The position numbers and the translations under genes are program-made. This document shows, in pieces, positions 1-6,506 of a stretch of 7,611 bases of DNA. The first letter of the stretch is position 1; the number at the start of each line of letters is the position of its first letter. Origin of the DNA: Oscillospiraceae bacterium (GTDB lineage: Bacteria; Bacillota; Clostridia; Saccharofermentanales; Saccharofermentanaceae); contig CADBNJ010000219.1 of NCBI GenBank assembly GCA_902795955.1, positions 1 to 7,611 of the forward strand, in the 5' to 3' direction. The notes beneath the pieces are model-generated. The model was not told the origin of the DNA and made no database searches. It saw only the letters and a program-made list of their open reading frames with translations.

Positions 1-12
1 GGGGGTGCAATC

Positions 13-756
13 ATGAAGATCGAGATTCTTTTTGCCGAGATAGCGAACCTCTATGCGGACCTCCAGAATATCGAGTATCTTAAGAGGTGCGATCCGTCGA
101 TAGAGATAGTACATACCGATCTGCATACAAAGCCGCGCTTTCTCAGCGGTGATGATATTAAGCTGGTGTATGTGGGAACGACGACGGAGAAGGGTCAGGA
201 GCTGATAATAGGGAGCCTTATGCCTTACCGGGACGAGATCCTGGCAAAGATCGAGGCAGGACAGTTCATGCTCCTCACCGGCAATGCGTCCGAGATGTTC
301 GGATCCGTCATCAAGTGTGAGGACGGGCATGATATCAAAGGCCTCGGCATACTTCCGACTTATGCGGTAAGAGACATGATGCACCGTTACAACACACTGT
401 GGATCGGTCAGTACGGCGATGACAGGAATATGGACATCGTCGGATTCAAGAGCCAGTTTACGCAGTGTTTCTTTGATGAAGGTGCCGGATACGGCGATAA
501 GATGAGACCTCTTTTTGTCGCAGAGCGCGGCGAGGGCCTCCATCCCGGCATCAAGGAAGAGGGCATCAGGTGGAATAACCTGTTCATGACATATCTGCTG
601 GGACCTCTATTCATCGTTAATCCACTGTTCACGGAGGCTTTCCTCAAGGAGATCGGTGCCGCAAGCACCGAGCCTGCCTACAAGGAGGCTTCGATGAGGT
701 CATTCCTCAAGAGATGCAAGGAATTCAGGGAACCTGAGAGAGGGTTCACATATTGA
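13..756 (+). CDS. Class I glutamine amidotransferase-like protein (GatD/CobB-type GATase_3 fold), predicted catalytically inactive
   Basis: A 247-residue protein with the layout of the GATase_3 family, which includes GatD, the glutaminase subunit that works with MurT to amidate lipid II, and cobyric acid synthase amidotransferase domains. Recognisable landmarks are the N-terminal strand and ANLYADLQNI segment (residues 11-20, compare the family's NLYGDxxNI), the elbow region LLTGNASEMFG (87-97), LGILP (111-115), IVGFKSQFTQ (142-151) and MTYLLGPLFIVNPLF (192-206). In active members the elbow reads CGGYQxLG and the later motif TYLHGP; here the Cys position is Gly90 and the His position is Leu196, and the family's GFENH segment is GFKSQ. 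Both main catalytic residues are therefore missing. The start is the ATG 6 bases after GGGGGTG at positions 1-7. It overlaps the next gene by 4 bases. Family assignment is from motifs; the function is unknown and glutaminase activity is unlikely. A MurT-like ligase partner, if any, would lie upstream of the window. Confidence 0.8.
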   Translation: MKIEILFAEIANLYADLQNIEYLKRCDPSIEIVHTDLHTKPRFLSGDDIKLVYVGTTTEKGQELIIGSLMPYRDEILAKIEAGQFMLLTGNASEMFGSVIKCEDGHDIKGLGILPTYAVRDMMHRYNTLWIGQYGDDRNMDIVGFKSQFTQCFFDEGAGYGDKMRPLFVAERGEGLHPGIKEEGIRWNNLFMTYLLGPLFIVNPLFTEAFLKEIGAASTEPAYKEASMRSFLKRCKEFREPERGFTY

Positions 757-1568
757 GCATTTATTCGCTGCTGTGGTTCTTCATGATCTACTCATTTGTC
801 GGGTGGGTAGTTGAAGTGGCCTATCATGCGGTAACATTGGGCAAAGTGGTCAACCGCGGCTTTCTTAACGGTCCCCTGTGTCCCGTCTACGGCGTGGGCG
901 TCGTACTCGTGCTGACCGTAATGCAGCTGCTCGGCGACAGGAATGTGGAGACTTCCAATCCTCTCGTAATGTTCGGCGTGGGCATCGTCCTTGCAACGTC
1001 GGCAGAACTTGTCGCAGGATTCCTGCTTGACAAGCTCTTCCATGCGAGATGGTGGGATTACAGCAACGAGAGATTCAACTTGAACGGATACATTTGCCTG
1101 TCCTTCAGCATTATCTGGGGACTTGCCATTGCATTTGTGCTGAGAGTTATCCAGCCGGTCTTTGCAGGTCTTGTGGACCGCATCCCCGTGACGGCCGGCA
1201 ACATTATACTGGCTGTTCTTTACGGCGTGTTCATAGCGGATATCGCGCTCACGACCCTTGCGGTTCTTAAGTTCAACAAGGAACTCGAGAAGATGTCTCA
1301 GCTCCGCGATGCGATCCTTAAGGTGAGCGACGGCATGAGCGAAATGATAGGCGGCAGCACGCTTAAGACAATGGCCAGGCTCGATGAGGGGAAGGCAAAG
1401 GCGGAGGAACACAGGGCAGAGCTTGAGAAGAAGCTTGCCGCACTCAGGAGCGACATCACCAGACATAAGATCTACGGCAGAGGAAGGATAATCAGGGCTT
1501 TCCCCGGTATGAAGCACAGGAAGTACGGCGATATCCTTGAGTGGATCAAAGAACGGTCTGTAAAATGA
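753..1568 (+). CDS. PF06541-family membrane protein ('putative ABC transporter permease')
   Basis: A 271-residue integral membrane protein. Five hydrophobic segments fall at about 3-24, 43-61, 70-92, 110-135 and 146-168, followed by a charged, probably cytoplasmic coiled coil (about 170-235, rich in Lys, Glu and Ala) and a basic C-terminus. The conserved signature of the family is clear: RGFLNGPLCPVYGVG (35-49), then AELVAGFLLDKLFHARWWDY (84-103) and FNLNGYICLSFSIIWG (108-123). Databases often label these proteins 'putative ABC transporter permease', but no ATPase is nearby and the function has not been established. The start is a TTG: it overlaps the upstream TGA (TTGA), lies about 8 bases after GAGAGAGGG, and keeps the whole first membrane segment. 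The next in-frame ATG (783) has no ribosome binding site and would cut that segment. The overlap implies translational coupling to the amidotransferase-like gene. Confidence 0.85.
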   Translation: MSIYSLLWFFMIYSFVGWVVEVAYHAVTLGKVVNRGFLNGPLCPVYGVGVVLVLTVMQLLGDRNVETSNPLVMFGVGIVLATSAELVAGFLLDKLFHARWWDYSNERFNLNGYICLSFSIIWGLAIAFVLRVIQPVFAGLVDRIPVTAGNIILAVLYGVFIADIALTTLAVLKFNKELEKMSQLRDAILKVSDGMSEMIGGSTLKTMARLDEGKAKAEEHRAELEKKLAALRSDITRHKIYGRGRIIRAFPGMKHRKYGDILEWIKERSVK

Positions 1569-1587
1569 TCGCCTGAAATGATACAAT
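1559..1587 (+). promoter_or_regulatory. Possible extended -10 promoter before the zinc-ribbon gene
   Basis: TGaTACAAT at 1579-1587 is a good extended -10 element. The matching -35 position (1559-1564, TGTAAA, spacer 17) is weak, as is common with extended -10 promoters. It would start transcription at about 1594, upstream of the ribosome binding site at 1612-1620. No terminator hairpin was seen in the gap, so this may be an internal promoter within a longer operon. Confidence 0.4.
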
Positions 1588-1632
1588 CTCTGTTGGAATG
1601 TCCATAAATAAGAAGGGGGATAGTTTTACCAT

Positions 1633-2760
1633 ATGGCTGATACGATAAAGTGTCCCAATTGTGCTGCCAATCTGATGTTTGAACCATCATCCGGTAAGCT
1701 TGAGTGCGCGTATTGCGGAGGGAGCTTTGATCCCGCAAAGTTCGAGGCGGTGGTTGACGAACTGACCGCAGAACCCGTGAAGAAGGAGGCCGTTCCCGGC
1801 GAGACTGCAGCTGAACCTGCAGGGGAACCTGAGACATCTGAAGAAGATGATAATCCCCTTAAGGAGGATGCCGAGGACTCGATGCAGTTCACATGTAAGA
1901 GCTGCGGAGGAACAATAGTATCATCAGCCAATACAAGTGCTTCCTTCTGTCCTTTCTGCGGATCGCCTGCGCTTATCGGCGACAGACTGACGGGTGAATT
2001 CAAGCCCAGATTCCTCATTCCCTTCAAGTATTCCAAGGAGAGTGCCGAAGGCGCATTCCTTAAGTGGTGCAAGGGCGGAAGATGGACCCCTGTCAAGTTC
2101 GTATCACAGGAGAATATCGAGAAGATCACGGGCCTTTATGTTCCGTTCTGGCTCTTTGACGTGGACTATCAGCTGGATGTCAATTCCGAGTGCCGCAAGG
2201 ATTCTGTCTCGCACAGCGGCAACAAGACAACCACCACGATGAGATACTATGATGTTACCAACAGCGGCAAGTATATGTGGAGGAAGATACCTTTCGACGG
2301 AGAGACGAGGATCGACGATGCGCTGATGGAGGCTATCGAGCCCTATAACTACAGCCAGCTGATCCCTTATGATTACAAGTATATCCCCGGATTCTTTGCC
2401 GATAAGTACGACCAGAATGTGGAGGCACTGAAGGAGAGGGCCATCAAGAGGATCAAGGGCTATCAGGGAGTGAAGTTCAAGGAACTCACGAAGAAGTATG
2501 ACAGCGTCAAGATCAAGCAGGACAACAGCAGGATCACCCACATGGAAGCTCATTATGCGCTCCTCCCGGTGTGGTTTTTGAGCTACAAGTATCTCGGTAA
2601 GTATTATTATTTCGCGATGAACGGTCAGACGGGAGAAGTTGCGGGCATAAGGCCGATCAGCAGGGTCAAGGGCCTCGTATTGTTCATGACGCTCCTGTCC
2701 ATACTGGCATGCCTCGTACGCCTTGCTTTGGGCATTTATCTCTCGGGGGTGGCAGGATGA
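1633..2760 (+). CDS. Double zinc-ribbon, tail-anchored protein (TFIIB-type zinc-ribbon family of unknown function)
   Basis: A 375-residue protein. The N-terminus holds two CxxC...CxxC zinc ribbons: Cys7/Cys10 with Cys25/Cys28, and Cys88/Cys91 with Cys106/Cys109, separated by a low-complexity acidic, Pro/Ala-rich linker (about 40-83). The central domain (about 115-340) has family landmarks such as RFLIPFKYSKESA, GLYVPFWLFDVDY and LLPVWFLSYKYLGKYYYFAM followed by NGQTGEVAG. One membrane segment (about 347-371) sits at the very C-terminus behind a basic stretch (RPISRVKG), which by the positive-inside rule places the large soluble part in the cytoplasm. Such proteins are often called TFIIB-type zinc-ribbon proteins or mislabelled as helicase-related from the ribbon alone; nothing here suggests a helicase. 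The start is the ATG about 12 bases after AGAAGGGGGA. It overlaps the TPM gene by an ATGA, so the two products are probably made together and may interact at the membrane. Molecular function unknown. Confidence 0.85.
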   Translation: MADTIKCPNCAANLMFEPSSGKLECAYCGGSFDPAKFEAVVDELTAEPVKKEAVPGETAAEPAGEPETSEEDDNPLKEDAEDSMQFTCKSCGGTIVSSANTSASFCPFCGSPALIGDRLTGEFKPRFLIPFKYSKESAEGAFLKWCKGGRWTPVKFVSQENIEKITGLYVPFWLFDVDYQLDVNSECRKDSVSHSGNKTTTTMRYYDVTNSGKYMWRKIPFDGETRIDDALMEAIEPYNYSQLIPYDYKYIPGFFADKYDQNVEALKERAIKRIKGYQGVKFKELTKKYDSVKIKQDNSRITHMEAHYALLPVWFLSYKYLGKYYYFAMNGQTGEVAGIRPISRVKGLVLFMTLLSILACLVRLALGIYLSGVAG

Positions 2761-3653
2761 GCAATAACAAGACAAAACCGGTCAAGAAGTCAATGTGGGG
2801 TGAGTTCACCCTCCTGTCAACGGGAATGACTATCGCCATTGCCGTGCTCTGTATCGTGAGCATAGGGCTGTATGTTTACATGTCCATACCTCCCGCAAAG
2901 AAGGTGATCATCGATGATCATGCCAATACATTCACTTCTGAAGAGATCGCAGGTCTCGAGGAGGCCGCAAAGAAGCTCCAGAAGTCAAAAGACATCAATG
3001 TCGTTATCGTCACGACAAGGAATAAGAACGGTGATATCAAGGGAAGCAGACACTACACGAATTCCGACGGTGACTGCAACCAGTTCGCGGCTGATTACTA
3101 CAAAGACAAGTGTGCAAAGAATACGCTCCGTGATAACTCGGGAATATGTATACTCATCGATCTTGAGATAGATGAGCCCGGAATGAGGTATTTCAGGCTG
3201 TTCACCAACGGTTCGGCTTATTTTGCGGTAAGCAACAGCGAGTGTGACATGATATTCAGAAGATATAAGCAGCAGCTCTCTGACGGGGATTATTCCGGAG
3301 CGGTCGTAAACGTCCTGGGTGATCTCGGCAACTACAGCTTCAGCGGATTCGGTTACCTCGCACTGGTCTGTGTCGGAATACCTTTGTTCTTTGCCGCGAT
3401 CATCTGTCTCATAGCTCTGCGCAAGGGCAAACTTGATGCGGCTCCCAAATACAAGGAGTATCTCGAGGGCGCAACAGGTACGCAAGCCAGTGAGAAGTTC
3501 CTCAGACAGAGGGTAGTGGTAACTTACCATTCCGAGTCTTCCGGCGGTGGCGGCGGAGGCGGCTACCATGGCGGCGGCGGAGGAGGCGGCGGCCACTCCG
3601 GTGGTGGCGGCGGAGGCGGCGGTCACTCCGGCGGCGGTGGAGGAAGGTTCTGA
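2757..3653 (+). CDS. TPM-domain membrane protein with Gly/His-rich C-terminal tail
   Basis: A 298-residue protein beginning at the ATG inside the ATGA overlap with the upstream stop, 4-5 bases after GGGGGTGG; an in-frame ATG at 2709 lies inside the upstream gene and lacks a ribosome binding site. A basic N-terminus is followed by a membrane segment (about 18-42), a TPM domain (about 47-190: VIIDDHANTFTSEEIAGLEE, INVVIVTTRNKNGD, SGICILIDLE), a second membrane segment (about 201-222), a short charged region and a tail of 36 residues (263-298) that is nearly all Gly with Tyr270, His271, His280 and His290. The positive-inside rule puts the TPM domain outside the membrane and the tail in the cytoplasm. 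TPM proteins include plant TLP18.3, reported to have phosphatase activity, and bacterial YgcG-type proteins, many of which also end in Gly/Ser-rich tails. Role here unknown; the coupling to the zinc-ribbon gene suggests a two-protein membrane complex. Confidence 0.87.
   Translation: MSNNKTKPVKKSMWGEFTLLSTGMTIAIAVLCIVSIGLYVYMSIPPAKKVIIDDHANTFTSEEIAGLEEAAKKLQKSKDINVVIVTTRNKNGDIKGSRHYTNSDGDCNQFAADYYKDKCAKNTLRDNSGICILIDLEIDEPGMRYFRLFTNGSAYFAVSNSECDMIFRRYKQQLSDGDYSGAVVNVLGDLGNYSFSGFGYLALVCVGIPLFFAAIICLIALRKGKLDAAPKYKEYLEGATGTQASEKFLRQRVVVTYHSESSGGGGGGGYHGGGGGGGGHSGGGGGGGGHSGGGGGRF
3543..3647 (+). repeat. Gly-codon low-complexity tract with 30-bp imperfect units
   Basis: A GGN-rich tract encoding the Gly/His tail of the TPM protein. 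Units of 30 bases start with the histidine codons at 3594 (CACTCCGGTGGTGGCGGCGG...) and 3624 (CACTCCGGCGGCGGT...), with a diverged unit beginning near 3564. The tract contains several Shine-Dalgarno-like GGAGG strings; the last (GGAGGAAGG, 3639-3647) lies 8 bases before the glycosyltransferase ATG and serves as its ribosome binding site. Confidence 0.8.
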
Positions 3654-3655
3654 TA

Positions 3656-4396
3656 ATGAGTCATTCCGAGCTTGTCAGCATCATAGTCCCGGCATATAAC
3701 GAGGGAGAGCACATCTTCAATAATCTCAAGGTTATCTCGGATACATTGATATCTGCCGGTATCAATCATGAGATAATCGTCGTCAATGACGGAAGCAGGG
3801 ATAATACCGCATCAGAAGTGGAGCGGGCCTGTCTGTTCATTCCCGGCGTCAGGGACTGCGGCTATGAAGTTAACCGCGGCAAAGGCGGTGCGATCCTTCA
3901 TGGTATAAGCAACAGCAAGGGAAGTATAGTCGGCTTCATAGATGCCGATCTGGAGCTTCCTGCAAGTCTTCTCCCCGGGTTTGTGGAGAAGTTCGATACA
4001 GGCGACTGGGACGTTGTGATCGGCTCGAAGATGCATAAGGATTCCAAGCTCAATTATCCTTTTATGCGCAAGTTCGTATCGTGGGGATATTACATAATGC
4101 TGAAGGTCCTCTTCGGACTGAAGTGCAAGGATACGCAGACGGGGATCAAGCTCTACAAGGGCGACCTGCTCAGGGCGATAGGCAAGGTGCAGAAGATCAA
4201 CAGCTATGCTTTCGATATAGAGCAGCTGGCGCTCGCGAATTCCGTGAAAGCGAAGATCGCGGAGATGCCTGTTGTCGTACATTATGTAAGGGAAGGGTCT
4301 TTCTCCAGGATAAGCCTCGGCGCCATCTTCAGGATGTTCGGCGATACGTGGAAGATCTGGTGGAACCTGAGGGTCAGGAAGAAGTACAAGCTGTAA
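3656..4396 (+). CDS. Family 2 glycosyltransferase, dolichyl/polyprenyl-phosphate sugar transferase type (DPM1/Alg5-like)
   Basis: A 246-residue GT-A fold enzyme. Motifs in order: VSIIVPAYNE (7-16), EIIVVNDGSRDNT (39-51) for nucleotide-sugar binding, NRGKGGAILHG (73-83), FIDADLELP (94-102) with the DxD-type metal site Asp96/Asp98, VVIGSKM (120-126) and KDTQTGIKLYKGD (138-150). This set is typical of enzymes that move a hexose from UDP- or GDP-sugar to a polyprenyl phosphate. There are no strong multi-pass membrane segments; the C-terminus is aromatic and basic (WKIWWNLRVRKKYKL, 232-246), suggesting peripheral membrane attachment. The sugar and acceptor cannot be read from the sequence. It begins 2 bases after the TPM stop codon with its ribosome binding site inside that gene, so it is the last member of the zinc-ribbon/TPM operon. 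It ends 1 base before the convergent MATE gene. Confidence 0.9.
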   Translation: MSHSELVSIIVPAYNEGEHIFNNLKVISDTLISAGINHEIIVVNDGSRDNTASEVERACLFIPGVRDCGYEVNRGKGGAILHGISNSKGSIVGFIDADLELPASLLPGFVEKFDTGDWDVVIGSKMHKDSKLNYPFMRKFVSWGYYIMLKVLFGLKCKDTQTGIKLYKGDLLRAIGKVQKINSYAFDIEQLALANSVKAKIAEMPVVVHYVREGSFSRISLGAIFRMFGDTWKIWWNLRVRKKYKL

Positions 4397-4397
4397 G

Positions 4398-5768
4398 TCA
4401 GACTGATTCTCCTGCCGGTTCCTTCCTGCGGAGCTTCTTGATATTAGGGTTCCTGAAGAACACTATCAGTATGTAGACTGCGCATACAGTCCAGATTATC
4501 GGTTCGCACATTGCAATTCCCAGATATCCCAGATATTTGACAAGGATCCCTGCCGTCAGGGCCTTGAGTGCCATCTCCATAAGGCTTGCCACAAGCGGCG
4601 TTATCTTGGATCCCAATCCCTGCAGTGTGCATCTTACGACAAGCAGTATAGCGAGGACATAATAGAACGGCAGGTCGAACCTGAGATAGAATGTGGCCGT
4701 CTCAATGAGTTCCGGATTGGACGAGCCGGATATGAGCTTCGTGAACATCCCGCCGAACAGATATATGAGTATTATCATGAATGTGGCGACGCCGAAGTCC
4801 AGAAGAAGGACCTTGCGAAGTGCCGTCTTGATCCTGTCATGTCTTCCCGCGCCGTGATTCTGGCCTGTGAATGTTGCCATTGAATTGGCGAGAGTTCCAA
4901 CTGTCATCATGCACAGAGACGATATCTTGCGGGCTGTTGTGTGGGCGGCTATCGTAGTATCGCCCAATCCGTTGATCGCTCTCTGGAGGATAACCGTTCC
5001 GATGTTTACAACTGCGAACATAAGCGCGAAGGAAAGCCCTGCCGATATCAGTTCGGACAGCATGTTCCTGTCGAGCTTGATGTCCTCTCTGCCGAAATGA
5101 AGGAGCGGCGCCTTGAACCTGATGTAGATCAGGCATACGACGGCTGATATGGTCTGGGCAATGATGGTGGCAACGGCAGCGCCGGGAAGCCCCCATCCCC
5201 ACACAGTCACAAAGAGCAGATCGAGTATGATGTTGCCTGCAACTGATACGCAGAGGAACCAGAAGGGTGCTGAAGAGTTGCCGATGGACCTGAGCAGAGC
5301 TCCGAGAATGTTGTAAGTGAAGGAGAATATGACGAATCCCAGGATGATGATTGCGTATGAATAACCTGCTTCGAATACGCTGTCCGGAGTGTCAAGAAGT
5401 CTCATCAGCGGGCGCAGGCACAAAGTTCCGGCGACCGTTATTATTATTCCCCAGATGACCGCAAGGACCGCCGTGTTGGCAACTACCTGCCTCATTTTCT
5501 TCTCATTGCCCATCCCGAAATACTTGGACACCACTATAGCAAAACCGTTGCTCATTCCGAATATCAGTGACAGGAAAAGGTCGGAGATTATGGATACCGT
5601 ACCAATAGCGGTGAGTGCATCATCGCCGAGTGCATTGCCTATTATCGTGATATCAGTAAGATTATAGGCCTGCTGAAGGAGATTGCTCAGGAAAAGAGGA
5701 ATTGCAAACATGACAACGACCTGCAGTTCGTTTCCCTTGGTAAGGTCTTTGGATCCTGCCTTTGCCAT
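4398..5768 (-). CDS. MATE family efflux transporter
   Basis: A full-length 456-residue MATE protein (the family is usually about 440-470) with about twelve membrane segments in two homologous halves. Characteristic stretches are FAIPLFLSNLLQQAYNLTDI (21-40), FGMSNGFAIVVSKYFGMGNE (70-89), the NILGALLRSIGNSSAP segment (143-158), IAAHTTARKI (273-282) and TGQNHGAG (301-308). Members export cationic drugs, dyes or metabolites in exchange for Na+ or H+ across the cytoplasmic membrane; the substrate here cannot be assigned. The start ATG (complement of 5766-5768) has a strong AGGAGG site at 5776-5781, 7 bases upstream, and a promoter beyond it. The C-terminus (NPNIKKLRRKEPAGESV) is basic and cytoplasmic. 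The gene is convergent with the glycosyltransferase with one base between the two stop codons, so it looks like an independent single-gene unit. Confidence 0.95.
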   Translation of the reverse strand: MAKAGSKDLTKGNELQVVVMFAIPLFLSNLLQQAYNLTDITIIGNALGDDALTAIGTVSIISDLFLSLIFGMSNGFAIVVSKYFGMGNEKKMRQVVANTAVLAVIWGIIITVAGTLCLRPLMRLLDTPDSVFEAGYSYAIIILGFVIFSFTYNILGALLRSIGNSSAPFWFLCVSVAGNIILDLLFVTVWGWGLPGAAVATIIAQTISAVVCLIYIRFKAPLLHFGREDIKLDRNMLSELISAGLSFALMFAVVNIGTVILQRAINGLGDTTIAAHTTARKISSLCMMTVGTLANSMATFTGQNHGAGRHDRIKTALRKVLLLDFGVATFMIILIYLFGGMFTKLISGSSNPELIETATFYLRFDLPFYYVLAILLVVRCTLQGLGSKITPLVASLMEMALKALTAGILVKYLGYLGIAMCEPIIWTVCAVYILIVFFRNPNIKKLRRKEPAGESV

Positions 5769-5803
5769 GATATATCCTCCTTCCGTCCGTAATCAGTTTG
5801 CAT

Positions 5804-5831
5804 ATTATAATTCAGGCTCCGTATTTTGCAA
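5804..5831 (-). promoter_or_regulatory. Promoter of the MATE gene
   Basis: On the minus strand, TTGCAA (complement of 5826-5831), a 16-base spacer and a perfect TATAAT (complement of 5804-5809). The predicted start is near 5797, giving a leader of about 28 bases that includes the AGGAGG ribosome binding site. Confidence 0.7.
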
Positions 5832-5849
5832 TATTAATCGCTATTATGG

Positions 5850-5878
5850 TTGAATTTTTGAAAAAAAAAGAATATATT
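5850..5878 (+). promoter_or_regulatory. Promoter of the HD-domain / Nudix operon
   Basis: TTGAAT (5850-5855), a 17-base spacer containing an A9 run, and TATATT (5873-5878). The predicted start near 5885 rules out the in-frame TTG at 5883 as the translation start and supports the ATG at 5907. The promoter is divergent from that of the MATE gene, with the two -35 elements about 18 bases apart. Confidence 0.7.
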
Positions 5879-5906
5879 CATCTTGAATAAGATAAGGGAG
5901 CGGCTG

Positions 5907-6506
5907 ATGGAAGAAGTCAACATCAATAAGAACCAACTGTCTGAATACCGTCTGGCGAAGGAGATCATCACCAGAGGCAGTGATGTCATATTCTCTGAAT
6001 CGATCGAACCGATGAAGACATCAATTCAGCATGGAACGACTACGGTCTTCTCGCATTGCGTGTCCGTTGCCAAGTACAGCCTTCTCATAGCACATTTCCT
6101 TGAGAACAGATTCGGCATAAAGGTCGACAGGGACAGCCTCGTAAGAGGTGCACTGCTCCACGATTACTTCCTTTATGACTGGCACGATAAGGAAGTCCCC
6201 GGCAGAAGGATCCACGGCTTTACCCATCCGAGGAAGGCAATGGAGAATGCCGTGAGGGATTTTGAGATGAATACCACGGAGCGGGATATCATAAGGAAGC
6301 ACATGTTTCCGCTTACGCTCATACCGCCGAAGCACCGCGAGAGCTTTATCGTCTGCATTGCCGACAAGTGGTGCGCTCTTTTTGAGACGTTTAAGCTCGA
6401 TGCTTCCGATTATCTTATCAACAAGGTCAATTCAGACCGCCAGATGTTCCTGTCAATGAACAGGCAGGCTCCTTCCGAAGTGAAGATCGCTTCAGCAAAT
6501 GCCTGA
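5907..6506 (+). CDS. HD-domain phosphohydrolase-like protein
   Basis: A 199-residue cytoplasmic protein when begun at the ATG of 5907, which follows AAGGGAG (5894-5900) by 6 bases; an upstream in-frame TTG (5883) has no ribosome binding site and sits at the predicted transcription start. The HD metal site is visible: His50 in FSHCVSVA, the His85-Asp86 doublet in GALLHDYFLYDWH, further histidines at His104, His107 (HGFTHP) and His122 (RKHMFP), and Asp153 in CIADKWCALFE. This pattern fits HD-superfamily metal-dependent phosphohydrolases, which act on nucleotides, cyclic nucleotides or other phosphoesters; the substrate is not readable here. It overlaps the following Nudix gene by 8 bases, suggesting coupled expression of two phosphate-cleaving enzymes. 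The HD assignment is strong, the exact reaction unknown. Confidence 0.87.
   Translation: MEEVNINKNQLSEYRLAKEIITRGSDVIFSESIEPMKTSIQHGTTTVFSHCVSVAKYSLLIAHFLENRFGIKVDRDSLVRGALLHDYFLYDWHDKEVPGRRIHGFTHPRKAMENAVRDFEMNTTERDIIRKHMFPLTLIPPKHRESFIVCIADKWCALFETFKLDASDYLINKVNSDRQMFLSMNRQAPSEVKIASANA

Noticed and set aside
792..1586. Long minus-strand open frame (264 codons) opposite the PF06541 gene
   Set aside because: It mirrors a gene with clear family motifs, its own product has no recognisable domain, and it has no supporting start signals. It is a codon-bias shadow.
2709..2756. Upstream in-frame ATG as the start of the TPM gene
   Set aside because: It lies within the membrane segment codons of the upstream gene with no ribosome binding site, whereas ATG 2757 has GGGGGTGG and a standard ATGA overlap.
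2104..2775. Minus-strand open frame (223 codons) opposite the zinc-ribbon gene
   Set aside because: It lies across a well-supported coding region and its translation resembles no family. Shadow frame.
2985..3626. Minus-strand open frame (213 codons) with an Ala-rich start
   Set aside because: The Ala-rich part is simply the complement of the glycine-codon tract. The plus-strand TPM gene explains this region.
5883..5906. TTG at 5883 as the start of the HD gene
   Set aside because: Preceded by AT-rich promoter sequence without a ribosome binding site and located at the predicted transcription start; ATG 5907 has AAGGGAG at proper spacing.
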